Assembly: GCF_018987235.1 (NCBI RefSeq)
Contig: NZ_CP072197.1
Span: 62,001-126,000 of the forward strand
Length of the DNA: 64,000 nucleotides
Direction: 5' to 3'
Source: Lactobacillus crispatus
GTDB taxonomy: Bacteria; Bacillota; Bacilli; Lactobacillales; Lactobacillaceae
The notes below the pieces were generated by a model that did not search any database, was not told the origin of the DNA, and was given only the letters and a program-made list of their open reading frames with translations. This document shows positions 53,012-62,308 of the stretch, piece by piece. Every line of letters starts with the position of its first letter. The first letter of the stretch is position 1. The position numbers were made by a program, and so were the translations under genes.

Positions 53012-54139
53012 ATGAGAAAACGATGGACAGCAGCTGTTATTGCTGCTTTAGTTGCCGTAAGTACTGCCGCAACTACTGTTAAGGCTGACGATACTAACAC
53101 AACAGCTAATACTAATGAGACGCAAGTAACTGCAACTAGTGACCAAACTAATTCTGATTCAGATAAGGTTACTTATAACAAGGCAGATTATTTGTCTGCT
53201 AACCCTAAATTAGTGCGAATTAAGCATGCAACTACTGCTTATAAGGATGCTGCATTGACTAAATCAGCACAGAGCGTAAAAGCAGGATCACACTTTTTAA
53301 TTAGTCGAATTGTTAAATCTGACAACCAAGTACCAATACTAAAGACTAGTGATGGCTTGTATTTGCCTGCTAAAAAATCTTTGGTAACTAAGGTCATAGC
53401 CTACCAAAATCCTAAGGGTTATCATCAAGTACATTACACACAAGTTAAACCATACGGTAAGGTGGGTTATAACTTGTACCGTGGCTATGAGGGGATTAAG
53501 ACTTGGAAAGTAATGCATAGAGTTGGTACTTGGGCAGGTACGAATTACTATAACCAAGCTACTTATAACGCAGTAAAGAACTTCCAACGTAGTCACCACT
53601 TGCCAGCAACTGGTAATGTTAACTTAGCAACTTGGAGAAAAATGGGCTTTTCTAAGAAGTCATGGTACAGCATTGATAGCTATGTTGCTCCACTTAAGGC
53701 TTATGCTTGGCAAGGACGCAAGGCACATATTGAAGCAATGATTAATCAAGCTTACAAATATATGGGCAAGCCATGGTTAGCAGGTTGTTCAACTAGTCCA
53801 AGCTACGGCGTTGATTGTTCTGGTTTAGTAATGCAAGGACTTTATGCAGGTGGAATTAGTCCAGTTCCAACTAGTTCAATCGGTCATGCTCATCCAGGTA
53901 ACGAATGGAATTCACGCAATCTTTGGGCCGACAAGCATTTAAAGCGTGTTCCATATTCACAAAGAAAGCGTGGCGACTTAGTGTTCTATTACCAACCAGG
54001 TACACATACTATTTGGCATGTTGCGATTTACTTAGGCAATAACAGCGTAATTGAAAGCTGGCCACCACGTGTGATGGTTCAACCAATTGTTAATTCACAA
54101 AGAAATGTGATCGCTGGTATTAAGCGACCATTTATTTAA
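53012..54139 (+). CDS. Secreted NlpC/P60 peptidoglycan endopeptidase with PG-binding domain
   Basis: 375 residues from ATG 53012, behind GGAGG; the ATG 15 bases upstream overlaps that site. Signal peptide (AAVIAALVAVSTAATTVKA), a SLAP-like N-terminal region, a peptidoglycan-binding helix domain (YNAVKNFQRSHHLPATGNV) around 180-205, then NlpC/P60 with catalytic Cys269 (GVDCSG) and His336 (WHVAIYLG). It should cut muropeptide stems in the wall. The next gene is also an exported cysteine peptidase 8 bases away; both may belong to the WalR regulon (inferred). Confidence 0.9.
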   Translation: MRKRWTAAVIAALVAVSTAATTVKADDTNTTANTNETQVTATSDQTNSDSDKVTYNKADYLSANPKLVRIKHATTAYKDAALTKSAQSVKAGSHFLISRIVKSDNQVPILKTSDGLYLPAKKSLVTKVIAYQNPKGYHQVHYTQVKPYGKVGYNLYRGYEGIKTWKVMHRVGTWAGTNYYNQATYNAVKNFQRSHHLPATGNVNLATWRKMGFSKKSWYSIDSYVAPLKAYAWQGRKAHIEAMINQAYKYMGKPWLAGCSTSPSYGVDCSGLVMQGLYAGGISPVPTSSIGHAHPGNEWNSRNLWADKHLKRVPYSQRKRGDLVFYYQPGTHTIWHVAIYLGNNSVIESWPPRVMVQPIVNSQRNVIAGIKRPFI

Positions 54140-54147
54140 GGAAAAAG

Positions 54148-54882
54148 ATGAAAAAATATCTAATTGTTTTATTGGCAAGCTTGGGCCTAGGCTTATTGTT
54201 GTTGACTAGCCAAACAGTCCAAGCTGTTGATAATGATGACGCTGCAGCAACTAATCAAACGGCTCCTAAGTATACTGGCCTGAAAAAAGTGGGTAAACAT
54301 TATGTCTATTTTGACCAAGCAGGTAAGCAACGTTTTAAAAATACTAAGACTAAAAAGGCATACTATTGGATTAATAAAAGTGGCAAGGTTGTCGGTATTA
54401 GGAACTACGCTAAGGTAATCAGCCAACTTCCTGAAATGCCAACTGGCTGTGAAATTACTGCCGTGACCATGATGATTAATTTTGCCGGTAAAAAGGTAAC
54501 TAAACAGCAGGCAGCCAAGATTATGCCGCGCAGCTCTAATTCTAACAAAGGCTTTATCGGTTCGCCCTACAAGAAATATCCGCTCGGCTATTGGGTTGCG
54601 CCTAATGGAGTGAAGCCTGTAGTGAAGCACTATATTGGTAGAGCAAAGAATATGACCAATTGTGGCTTGCCCGCAATTAAGGATAAGTTGATTAATTCGC
54701 ACTTGGTGGTCGCTTGGGTAGGGATGTTTGACGGTATCTCTAATCATGCCATTACCTTGACTGGTTACCATGGCAAAACGATCTATTATAACGATCCTTG
54801 GACTGGAACCAAGCGGAAGATCAAGCAAGAAATTTTTGCGACGCACTGGGCCTTAGATGCCCATCGGGCGTTGAGCTATTAA
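54148..54882 (+). CDS. Secreted C39-like cysteine peptidase
   Basis: 244 residues. Signal peptide (LIVLLASLGLGLLLLTSQTVQA), a short KYTGLKKVGKHYVYFD choline/wall-binding-like repeat, then a papain-like peptidase_C39_2 domain with Cys101 (PTGCEITAV), His200 (SNHAITLTGY) and Asp/Asn in YNDPWTG. Targets unknown. Probably co-transcribed with the NlpC gene just upstream. Convergent with pepI. Confidence 0.87.
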   Translation: MKKYLIVLLASLGLGLLLLTSQTVQAVDNDDAAATNQTAPKYTGLKKVGKHYVYFDQAGKQRFKNTKTKKAYYWINKSGKVVGIRNYAKVISQLPEMPTGCEITAVTMMINFAGKKVTKQQAAKIMPRSSNSNKGFIGSPYKKYPLGYWVAPNGVKPVVKHYIGRAKNMTNCGLPAIKDKLINSHLVVAWVGMFDGISNHAITLTGYHGKTIYYNDPWTGTKRKIKQEIFATHWALDAHRALSY

Positions 54883-54905
54883 TTTTATGTAAATATATTT
54901 ACTTT

Positions 54906-55787
54906 TTAGTCATGTTGATCAAGCCACTTCCGCAACATTTCAACATATTCATCTGTTTTTTCTACAAAAGACATGTGGCCGCAACCTTCAAATAGTTGCC
55001 ACTCACTGCCAGCAAGATGGTCTTGCATCGTTTTAGCCACATAAGGCGTACATAAATCATCAGTCCCACTCGTAATTAGAGTTGGGACTTTTATTTTGCC
55101 TAGCTTTTCCGTGTATTCATAATCGTGCAAGTTGCCCTCTGGCGTATATTCATTTGGTCCCCATGCGGTTTCATAAGCAATTTTGCCGCCGCGCTTAGGG
55201 CGCATCACGCATTCAGGCCAGGTATTAGTCATGTCAATTGCATGTTGATTCATGAAGTGTTCGTTAGCTCTTGAGTAATCAGGATCAGTAAAATTGCCAG
55301 TTAATTCGGCGCGGTGAATTGCTGCTTGTTCTTCGATTGGCAGATACTTGATTAGGCGGTGTAATTCTTTACTCCATAAGGATGCCGATGACAAGGTAGA
55401 AGACAAGATCAAGCTTTGAATGCCAGTTGGATGATAATCGCACATGTAGATCAGCGCCAGCATCCCGCCCCAGCTTTGACCTAATAGGTGTATTTGATGC
55501 AAAGCCAAGTGTTCCCGCAAGGCCATAAGTTCCTTAGCCCATGTTTCTTTAGTATAAAGTTCAGGATGATCATCGGGGATGCTGCTTTTGCCGCAACCAA
55601 GCTGGTCATACATAATGATTCGGCGATCGTCAATTTCAGCTAATTTGTCCAAAACTTCAAAATAATTATGACTTGAGCCAGGACCACCGTGGAGCAAGAC
55701 GAGTGGCGTTTTTTTGCTTCTTTGACCAACAATGCGGTAATAAGTTTCATAGCCCATGAAGGGCATTTTTCCTTCGATGATTTTCAT
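54906..55787 (-). CDS. pepI: Prolyl aminopeptidase (proline iminopeptidase)
   Basis: 293 residues, alpha/beta hydrolase. Oxyanion motif HGGPGSSH, nucleophile Ser105 (GQSWGG), Asp in SGTDDLC and His in EGCGHMS. Very similar to the PepI enzymes of L. helveticus and L. delbrueckii. Releases N-terminal proline from casein-type peptides in the cytoplasm. ATG follows AGGTGAAAAA. Starts 8 bases after the ECF T-component stop, so it is co-transcribed with the transporter. Confidence 0.93.
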   Translation of the reverse strand: MKIIEGKMPFMGYETYYRIVGQRSKKTPLVLLHGGPGSSHNYFEVLDKLAEIDDRRIIMYDQLGCGKSSIPDDHPELYTKETWAKELMALREHLALHQIHLLGQSWGGMLALIYMCDYHPTGIQSLILSSTLSSASLWSKELHRLIKYLPIEEQAAIHRAELTGNFTDPDYSRANEHFMNQHAIDMTNTWPECVMRPKRGGKIAYETAWGPNEYTPEGNLHDYEYTEKLGKIKVPTLITSGTDDLCTPYVAKTMQDHLAGSEWQLFEGCGHMSFVEKTDEYVEMLRKWLDQHD

Positions 55788-55795
55788 TTTTTCAC

Positions 55796-56449
55796 CTATT
55801 TAAACAAAAATAATGAGATATTAACCAAAATCAGCAGGGTAAAGAAAATGACCCAATCTTTAGCCGTTAAAGGAATGACGACAATTGTTGAGCGTTTTTG
55901 CCCTTCAACATAGCCGTGCGATTCCATCCCTTGAGCCAGATTATCAGCTGAGTTTAAGGCCACTAGAATCGCTTTGAAATAAAGGACCGGTGACCAAAAG
56001 CTGAGATAAATTCCCCGCATCATCGCGCTAGTTCGGATCTGTTTAACTGCCATCTTCATCTGCGGAATAATGTTGATCGCCGCCAGTACGCCGTAGGCAA
56101 ATTTACTGAGGAAGTGCAGGTTCTGCTCTAATGATCGGGCAAAGTCTGTAGCGGTGTTATTACGTGTCACGCAGGCAATCGTCAAGGTATAAACATAGAC
56201 ACGCGTTGACAAATTCCAAGCATAATAAGCATTTGGTGTTGGTGAAAACCAAAAGAGCGTTGCAAAGATTGTAAAAGCAGCAATAAAGGGCAAGATAATG
56301 ATCAAGATTAACTCTTTGATTTTGATTCGAGTAATAATTAAATAAACTAGCGCGAAGGTGATTACTAACAAATTAGTAACTAAGCTAGCTTTTAAAGATA
56401 TTTCCAGGGAAATAATAAATGCTAAAAGAAATTTTAAACTAGGATTCAT
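55796..56449 (-). CDS. ECF transporter transmembrane (T) component
   Basis: 217 residues, four to six hydrophobic helices, with the ARS-like motifs of EcfT: ATDFARSLEQN and RTSAMMRGIYLSF. Couples the ATPase to substrate-binding S components for vitamin or metabolite uptake. Lies 4 bases after the fused ATPase gene. No S component is near, so it may serve remote S subunits. Confidence 0.87.
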   Translation of the reverse strand: MNPSLKFLLAFIISLEISLKASLVTNLLVITFALVYLIITRIKIKELILIIILPFIAAFTIFATLFWFSPTPNAYYAWNLSTRVYVYTLTIACVTRNNTATDFARSLEQNLHFLSKFAYGVLAAINIIPQMKMAVKQIRTSAMMRGIYLSFWSPVLYFKAILVALNSADNLAQGMESHGYVEGQKRSTIVVIPLTAKDWVIFFTLLILVNISLFLFK

Positions 56450-56453
56450 AAGC

Positions 56454-57806
56454 TTATCTTTCTACATATTTTAAGCGCTGATCCGCAAAAATCAGGTGGT
56501 AATCGCAAAATTCAGCTAGCTCGTCTATCTGATGGCTAATGATAAAAAACGTCTGGTGGAGCTTTTGCTGGCTTTCTCGCATTAATTCTAAAACGAGTTT
56601 GACCGAGTTATGGTCAAGTCCACTGAGCGGTTCATCAATTAATAAAACCTGATGCTTAGTCATTAGCATTAATAGAATCTGTAATTTCTTCTGTTGGCCA
56701 CCTGAGAGAGAATAAACAACTTGGTCTAAGTGTTTGGCTAAACCCAATTTATCTAGCCATTCATTGACCTTTTCTTCAGTAAAAAATAAATTTCTATCCT
56801 TTTTACTTAATTCTAGTTCATCTTTGACAGTCACAGCTAAAAATTGGTCGCTTGCTTTTTGAAAAATTTGAGCTACTTGTGTTAAATATTTTCTAGCTGA
56901 GATTTGAGCGATTTCCTTATTTAAATAAGCAAAATTACCAGTATACGGAATCATTTTGGTCATTACTTTAAATAAAGACGTCTTGCCAACACCATTAGCA
57001 CCAGTAATTAGGGTAGTGCCAGAATGCAAATTTAGCTCATTTTGCTTAAGCAAAAGCTTGTTTTGTCTAATTTGGACTTGTTTTAAAGTGAAAATAGGCT
57101 CACTATTAGGTAAGACAAAATGATAATGTCGCTCATGCAATTTTTTATTTTGTTCAAATAAGGCTATTTTTTTGCTAGCATTTAATTCAATAACTTCTTG
57201 ATTATTTGTAAACTCAAAAAGATGGTCGCAGACAGGTTCATAATCGTCTAAAACGTGGTCACTTAAAATAATAGTTTTTCCGTTGTGAGCTAAAATCGCT
57301 AATTTTTTAATCAAAAAAGCACGTGTCTTAGGATCACAACTGGCAAACGGTTCATCTAAGAGCAATAAATCTACATCCATAGCTATTAAGACAGCTAAAG
57401 CAACTCGTTGTTGCTGACCGCCTGATAGAGTATTAATCTTTTGATCGAGAAGGTCTGCAATTTGGGTGAAAGCTGTTGCCTGATCTAGTCGTGTTTGATA
57501 CTCACCTTCATCTAACTGTAAATTTTCTAAAGCAAAGACAATTTCTTCACGTGGAGTTGGCATTGTAAACTGTTCAGCCGCGTTTTGGAACATCATTGCC
57601 GCCTTTTGTCCGTGCAGGTCCACCATACCTGTTAGTCGCCCTGCATATTTGGGATACAAACCAGCGATAATTTTGAGTAAGGTAGATTTACCGCAGCCGG
57701 TCGGTCCAATTAACAGAGAAAAACCATGGGGAATTTCAATATTTAGATGATTGATAATAGGTTCTTTTTCATAAGAAAAAGTAAGATTGTTAACGGTTAC
57801 TTTCAT
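56454..57806 (-). CDS. ECF-type ATPase with two fused ABC domains
   Basis: 450 residues holding two nucleotide-binding domains. Domain 1: Walker A GPTGCGKST (about 33-41), LSGGQQQRV signature, LLLLDEPFASCD. Domain 2: Walker A GANGVGKTS (about 270), LSGGQQKK signature, VLLIDEPLSGLD. The fused ABC pair and the T component make an energising module. First gene of a three-gene operon ending in pepI. ATG has a weak site; the divergent araC gene lies upstream. Confidence 0.87.
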   Translation of the reverse strand: MKVTVNNLTFSYEKEPIINHLNIEIPHGFSLLIGPTGCGKSTLLKIIAGLYPKYAGRLTGMVDLHGQKAAMMFQNAAEQFTMPTPREEIVFALENLQLDEGEYQTRLDQATAFTQIADLLDQKINTLSGGQQQRVALAVLIAMDVDLLLLDEPFASCDPKTRAFLIKKLAILAHNGKTIILSDHVLDDYEPVCDHLFEFTNNQEVIELNASKKIALFEQNKKLHERHYHFVLPNSEPIFTLKQVQIRQNKLLLKQNELNLHSGTTLITGANGVGKTSLFKVMTKMIPYTGNFAYLNKEIAQISARKYLTQVAQIFQKASDQFLAVTVKDELELSKKDRNLFFTEEKVNEWLDKLGLAKHLDQVVYSLSGGQQKKLQILLMLMTKHQVLLIDEPLSGLDHNSVKLVLELMRESQQKLHQTFFIISHQIDELAEFCDYHLIFADQRLKYVER

Positions 57807-57962
57807 AAGCTTGATTGTACAAGATGCTTTGGGGACTGTCTACAGGTAAAGTTTGTTATAAGTAGAACAAATCATAAATAATACTTAATACTAAATAAAG
57901 TTTTGATTTATAATGTAATTATAGTGTTACCATATTTTATTTAATTTAAGGAAGGTGGACAT

Positions 57963-58899
57963 ATGGCAGCTGTTGCTTTGGACCAATATCTGGCAAGTGT
58001 ATTAAAGTCAAATTCAACAGATAAGAATGAAATAAAGTTGGAAGCTGGTAATCCAGATTTTGATTACTATCTACCTTGAAAATCATAATACTGGTATTCA
58101 TCGCTATCGGATGGATGTTTCAACGATTTTATATATTGCTAAGGGTACTGTGACAATTAAGAGTGGTGAAAAGATCATTCAAATGAAGTCTGGGAATGTT
58201 TTGCTACTGACTGAAGGTTGCAAGTATGAGATTTTAAGTCAAAAACCTGATACGGTACTGATAAAGTTGAAGTTTAAGCGTGGATTTCTATATCGCAAGT
58301 ATTTTAAAGATTTTAGCTGTAAGGGAGAACGTGAGGTTAAAGTTATTGAGCAAATCGTTGATAGCTTAGAAAATGAACATGTTCTTTGGCTAAAAAATAA
58401 TCAAATTACTCGTGCTTCTCAAGTGATGCAACATATTATTGGCGGTTATTTGAATAATGATTTGTTTACTAAAGCTTTAATTCAGGCTGAGTTGACCACT
58501 ATGTTGATTATTTCAATTAGAACTCAGCGCATGGCAACACCGACTAGTTTGGATAAAACTAAGTTTGAAAAGAAGACCTTAGATAATTACATCGATCTTC
58601 ATTTTGCCGATGTCTCTTTATCTGACGCTGCAAAATACTTTGGCTTCAATCCTAATTATTTCTCTAATATGGTTAAGGCTAAGACTGGCAAGAGTTTTGT
58701 GGATCACGTGGATGATCGAAGAATGCAAGAAGCGCGTGAATTGCTGGCTCAGCCTGATATTTCACTTAGAGAGATTATTGGTCGAGTCGGATATTCGAGT
58801 AAGTCTTTCTTTTATAAGAAATTTAATCAATACTACCACATAACACCAGCAGCGATGCGGGCAGAATTGTTTAGACAAGCAAATATAAATTTGAAGTAA
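57963..58899 (+). pseudogene. AraC-family transcriptional regulator, frameshifted near the N-terminus
   Basis: A strong AAGGAAGGTGG site and ATG start a frame (MAAVALDQYLAS...) of 38 codons that stops at 58078-58080. The AraC body is in the +1 frame, from about 58060 (TTG) to 58899. Removing one T from GATTTTGATT (58057-58061) joins both parts into about 310 residues: a cupin-like sensor domain and a C-terminal double helix-turn-helix (SLSDAAKYFGFNPNYFSNMVK, IIGRVGYSSKSFFYKKFNQY). So the gene is probably inactive, unless the internal TTG is used. It would be an AraC/MsmR-type regulator of sugar or stress genes. Confidence 0.8.
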
Positions 58900-58935
58900 A
58901 AAAATAATCTGGACGAAAGTTCCAGATTATTTTTT
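58900..58935. terminator. Bidirectional terminator between araC and htpX
   Basis: AATAATCTGGA and TCCAGATTATT perfect stem around CGAAAGT region, with A/T runs on both sides. Confidence 0.8.
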
Positions 58936-59830
58936 ACATATTTTCTAAGCGTTTAATGCGGTCTGCTGTTGGTGGGTGAGTATCGAACAAGTGCGTCAAA
59001 CCGTGATTGTGAAATGGATTTTCAATATATAAACCGGCACTACTTCTGTCAGCAACTTTCATTGGCTGACTATTTTCAATTTTGCGCAAAGCAGAAATTA
59101 GCCCTTGCGGGTTACGCGTTAATTTAACTGAAGATGCATCAGCTAGGTATTCACGGTTACGCGATAAAGCCATTTGGGCTAGGGATGCAGAAAGTGGGCC
59201 TAAGATCAACACAAAGACCAAAGCAACCACTTTAAAAATCATGGCTAAAGCATTGCTGTCACGGTCGTCATCGTCATCACTACGCACGCCGCCCCAGAAC
59301 CAAATGTTGGATGCCATATTAGAGATAAAAGAAATGACGCCAACTAATACTACGGCAATCGTTGATAATAGGATATCGTAGTTTTTCACGTGTGATAATT
59401 CATGTCCTAAGACGCCTTCGAGTTCTTCTCGATCAAGTAGTTCCAAGATTCCTTGAGTAACTGCTACTGCACTATGTTCAGGGTCTCGCCCAGTCGCAAA
59501 GGCATTGGGGCTGGGGTCAGGAATAATATAGACCCGGGGCATTGGGACCTGAGCTACCATGGCCATATCTTCTACAATATGCCACAATTCGGGATTATCA
59601 GCCTCATGGATTTCTTGCGCATGATTCAAGCTCATAATCATATTGGCTGGATTCTGCCACATAATAAACAAGTAGATCAAACTACCGATCAAGGCAATGA
59701 TAATTCCGCTAGTGGGATTGTTGATCCAAAGATAACCGATTCCCGCACCAACTAAACCTAAGATCACCAAAAAGATGAACATAATTAACGCTGTTTTGCG
59801 CTTATTACGGGCAATTTGTTGGTAAAGCAT
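58934..59830 (-). CDS. htpX: HtpX-type membrane zinc metalloprotease
   Basis: 298 residues, M48 family. Two N-terminal membrane helices, zinc motif His143-Glu-Leu-Ser-His147 (GHELSHVKN), further helices, and the third zinc Glu in RNREYLADASS. Degrades abnormal membrane proteins. Lies 18 bases after lemA, the usual pair. No damage seen. Confidence 0.94.
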   Translation of the reverse strand: MLYQQIARNKRKTALIMFIFLVILGLVGAGIGYLWINNPTSGIIIALIGSLIYLFIMWQNPANMIMSLNHAQEIHEADNPELWHIVEDMAMVAQVPMPRVYIIPDPSPNAFATGRDPEHSAVAVTQGILELLDREELEGVLGHELSHVKNYDILLSTIAVVLVGVISFISNMASNIWFWGGVRSDDDDDRDSNALAMIFKVVALVFVLILGPLSASLAQMALSRNREYLADASSVKLTRNPQGLISALRKIENSQPMKVADRSSAGLYIENPFHNHGLTHLFDTHPPTADRIKRLENM

Positions 59831-59848
59831 GGTTAAACTTCCTTAAAA

Positions 59849-60409
59849 TTAAAACTTAACTTGAGGCACACTCTTTTCTTCACTAGGAGTTTCTAAGTAG
59901 TTAATCTTAGTAAAGTGGTGCCACTTGGCAACAATGTTGGATGGGAAAGTAAGCAATTTTTGATCATATGTTGCTACAGTTGAGTTGTAAAGCTGACGCG
60001 AGTAAGCAATCTTGTTTTCTGTGTTAGTCAATTCTTCTTGTAGTTTCAAGAAGTTTTGGTTAGCTTTCAAGTCTGGGTAGGCTTCAGCCAAGGCAAAAAT
60101 TGACTTCAAAGAATCGGTAATTTGGTTAGAAAGCTTCATTGCTTCTTCATGGTTGCCTTGAGGCACGTTAACCAATTGATTACGCAAGTTGACTACTTCC
60201 TCAAAAGTTGATTTTTCATGCTTGGCATAGCCCTTGGTGGTTTCAACCAAGTTAGGAATTAAGTCATTCCGACGCTTAAGTTGAACGTCAATTTGACTCC
60301 AAGCTTCTTCGGCGTAGACTTTTGCTCTTTGCAAACCGTTATAAGTTACGATATAAATAGCCACGATTAAAACAATAATGGCGATAATGATCCAAATTAA
60401 TGGTGACAT
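59849..60409 (-). CDS. lemA: LemA family membrane protein
   Basis: 186 residues from the ATG at 60409, behind GGAGG; an ATG 15 bases upstream overlaps that site. One N-terminal membrane helix (IWIIIAIIVLIVAIYIV), then a helical bundle (QRAKVYAEEAWSQIDVQLKRRNDLIPNLVETTKGYA, characteristic of LemA). Function unclear; commonly linked to HtpX. Confidence 0.93.
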   Translation of the reverse strand: MSPLIWIIIAIIVLIVAIYIVTYNGLQRAKVYAEEAWSQIDVQLKRRNDLIPNLVETTKGYAKHEKSTFEEVVNLRNQLVNVPQGNHEEAMKLSNQITDSLKSIFALAEAYPDLKANQNFLKLQEELTNTENKIAYSRQLYNSTVATYDQKLLTFPSNIVAKWHHFTKINYLETPSEEKSVPQVKF

Positions 60410-60505
60410 AGTTTTTTCCTCCATAAATATTTATTTAATTTTATCGTTTTCGAATTTCTTGGGCAATGAAAAAGAATGCCAAAGCGACATTCTTAACAAA
60501 AAATA

Positions 60506-61612
60506 TTAAATTCTGAAGATTAATAGTAATAATCCGACTGCAGTTAAAATAATCAAACCAGCAAACTGCATAATGGTCCATTGAATGAAAAATTTCTTCT
60601 TGCTTACGCTGCCGTGTTGATTGAAAGTCTTAAGAACTAACATATTGGCCATTGAGCCAATAGCTGAACCAAAACCACCAATGTTTGAACCCAAGAATAA
60701 TGCTTGAGCATAAGTAGTAAATTTACCAACTAAAATGGTTGATGGTACGTTACTCATTACCTGACTGGAGATAATTGAAGCGAAGTAAGTTGAAATTTCG
60801 GAATAAACAGTACCATGGATTAGATTTACAATAACAGGGATTTGTTGGATATCGCTGATGAAGATGAAGAAACCAGTAAAGGTAAGAAGTAAGGCGTAGT
60901 CAATTTTAAGCATAATCCGAGGATTAATTGCGAGGGCTAATGCGATTGATGCCAACATTGGCCAAATAATATCAATGGTTCTGAAAACACCAAAGAAGAA
61001 GAAAATAAAGACAGCAGTAGTTATCAGCGTCGGGCGCCAGCTGATCTTGATTGGCTCAGCTTTTTGCACCGGAATTTCTTCTTTAGGAATAAACAGAAAG
61101 ACTAATCCCATGATTAGCATTGAAACTACTAGATAAGGTACAGACCATTCGAAAAATTTTAATGGGCTGACATCAAAGCGGCTGACTAAGAAAATATTGT
61201 GGGGGTTGCCCCAAGGCGTAAACGCTGCTCCGATGTTTGCGCCCATTCCGATTAAGGTAACAGGTAAAATCTGCGGCAATTTATAACGTTTAGCAATATT
61301 TAAATACAATGGGATCAAGGTTAATGCAGTAATGTCATTACCTAAAAACATCCCTGAAATAACAGCCAACAACGAAAACAGCGTGTTCAGCTTACGTGTG
61401 TTGTCGGCAATGCTTGTAAGCTTGTATGCCAAAACGTCCAGAACGTGCAAGTAGGCATAGATCTGGATAATCGTTAACATCGCGGCAACGGACCATAATG
61501 TATGGAAATTAATATCCGCAAACCGCGGTCTGGCAAAAAAAAGACTGACTACTGTAATGATCACAGTAATCTGTAAAATTCTATCTTTAGCAATATTCTT
61601 TAAGACGGTCAT
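60506..61612 (-). CDS. SLC13/ArsB-type anion or Na+/H+ antiporter permease
   Basis: 368 residues, about ten hydrophobic helices, of the ion-transporter superfamily: AAFTPWGNPHNIFLVSRF near residue 125 is the signature-like hairpin, and the C-terminal SNVPSTILVGKF/GSNIGGFGSAIGSMANML repeat follows. Could transport citrate, arsenite or sodium; substrate undetermined. ATG start is clear. Ungrouped with neighbours. Confidence 0.8.
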   Translation of the reverse strand: MTVLKNIAKDRILQITVIITVVSLFFARPRFADINFHTLWSVAAMLTIIQIYAYLHVLDVLAYKLTSIADNTRKLNTLFSLLAVISGMFLGNDITALTLIPLYLNIAKRYKLPQILPVTLIGMGANIGAAFTPWGNPHNIFLVSRFDVSPLKFFEWSVPYLVVSMLIMGLVFLFIPKEEIPVQKAEPIKISWRPTLITTAVFIFFFFGVFRTIDIIWPMLASIALALAINPRIMLKIDYALLLTFTGFFIFISDIQQIPVIVNLIHGTVYSEISTYFASIISSQVMSNVPSTILVGKFTTYAQALFLGSNIGGFGSAIGSMANMLVLKTFNQHGSVSKKKFFIQWTIMQFAGLIILTAVGLLLLIFRI

Positions 61613-61811
61613 AAAAGGTCCCCCTTACGTATTACAATCGTCTAAAAACCCTATGTACCATTTTGAGCCTTTTTGTGATTGCATGCAATGATAAATTAAA
61701 AAAATATCAAGATTAGCGGCATTTTCGAGCATATTTTTAGTTAGTTGGAACTAGTCGTGCTATACTTAAATAAGTAAGTTAATAAAATTTAGATTGAAAC
61801 GAGGAAACAAA

Positions 61812-62216
61812 ATGACAGAGAATGCAATTTCAATCAATATTAAACCAGATGCTGCAGAAATTATTAAAAGCAAGATGGATGCAGATCACCAAATTGTTAT
61901 CTTGGCTTTAGATGATGGTTCAACCAAGTATTCTAAAAAAGGCGGCACTTGTACTATTGGCGACAGCTTCCAGTTTGTAATCCTTGCTGAAAAAGATCCT
62001 AAGTATAATATTTCAATCGAAAATAATGCTGGTCTTGACTTGTATACTGCTCAGCCGGAAACAACTTTCTTTGAACCAGGTCTAGTGGTAAATGCGCGCA
62101 ACTCAACTTTGAGTTTATCTTCAGACAGCGGCATTATTGATGGTGGGATGACCGTTACCCAATATGAACCTGAAGCAATTACTGCTGATGATCTAAAAAA
62201 CGGCGGTCAATGTTAA
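61812..62216 (+). CDS. HesB/IscA-like iron-sulfur biosynthesis family protein
   Basis: 134 residues from ATG 61812 behind CGAGGAAAC; the frame extends upstream to a TTG without a site. The fold resembles Firmicutes HesB-like proteins (ISINIKPDAAEIIKSKMD, then DGSTKYSKKGGTCTIGD and a C-terminal Cys). Fewer cysteines than IscA. Probable role in Fe-S or metal handling; inferred. Followed by a perfect hairpin terminator. Confidence 0.72.
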   Translation: MTENAISINIKPDAAEIIKSKMDADHQIVILALDDGSTKYSKKGGTCTIGDSFQFVILAEKDPKYNISIENNAGLDLYTAQPETTFFEPGLVVNARNSTLSLSSDSGIIDGGMTVTQYEPEAITADDLKNGGQC

Positions 62217-62235
62217 AAAATAAAATTAATCATAG

Positions 62236-62263
62236 GGACGAGGGAATGACCTCGTCCTTTTTT
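62236..62263 (+). terminator. Terminator of the HesB-like gene
   Basis: GGACGAGG and CCTCGTCC perfect 8-pair stem followed by six T. Confidence 0.87.
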
Positions 62264-62308
62264 AGTATAGAATTAAGAAAGTGATTTCAATGTAAGGGGG
62301 GAAGAACA

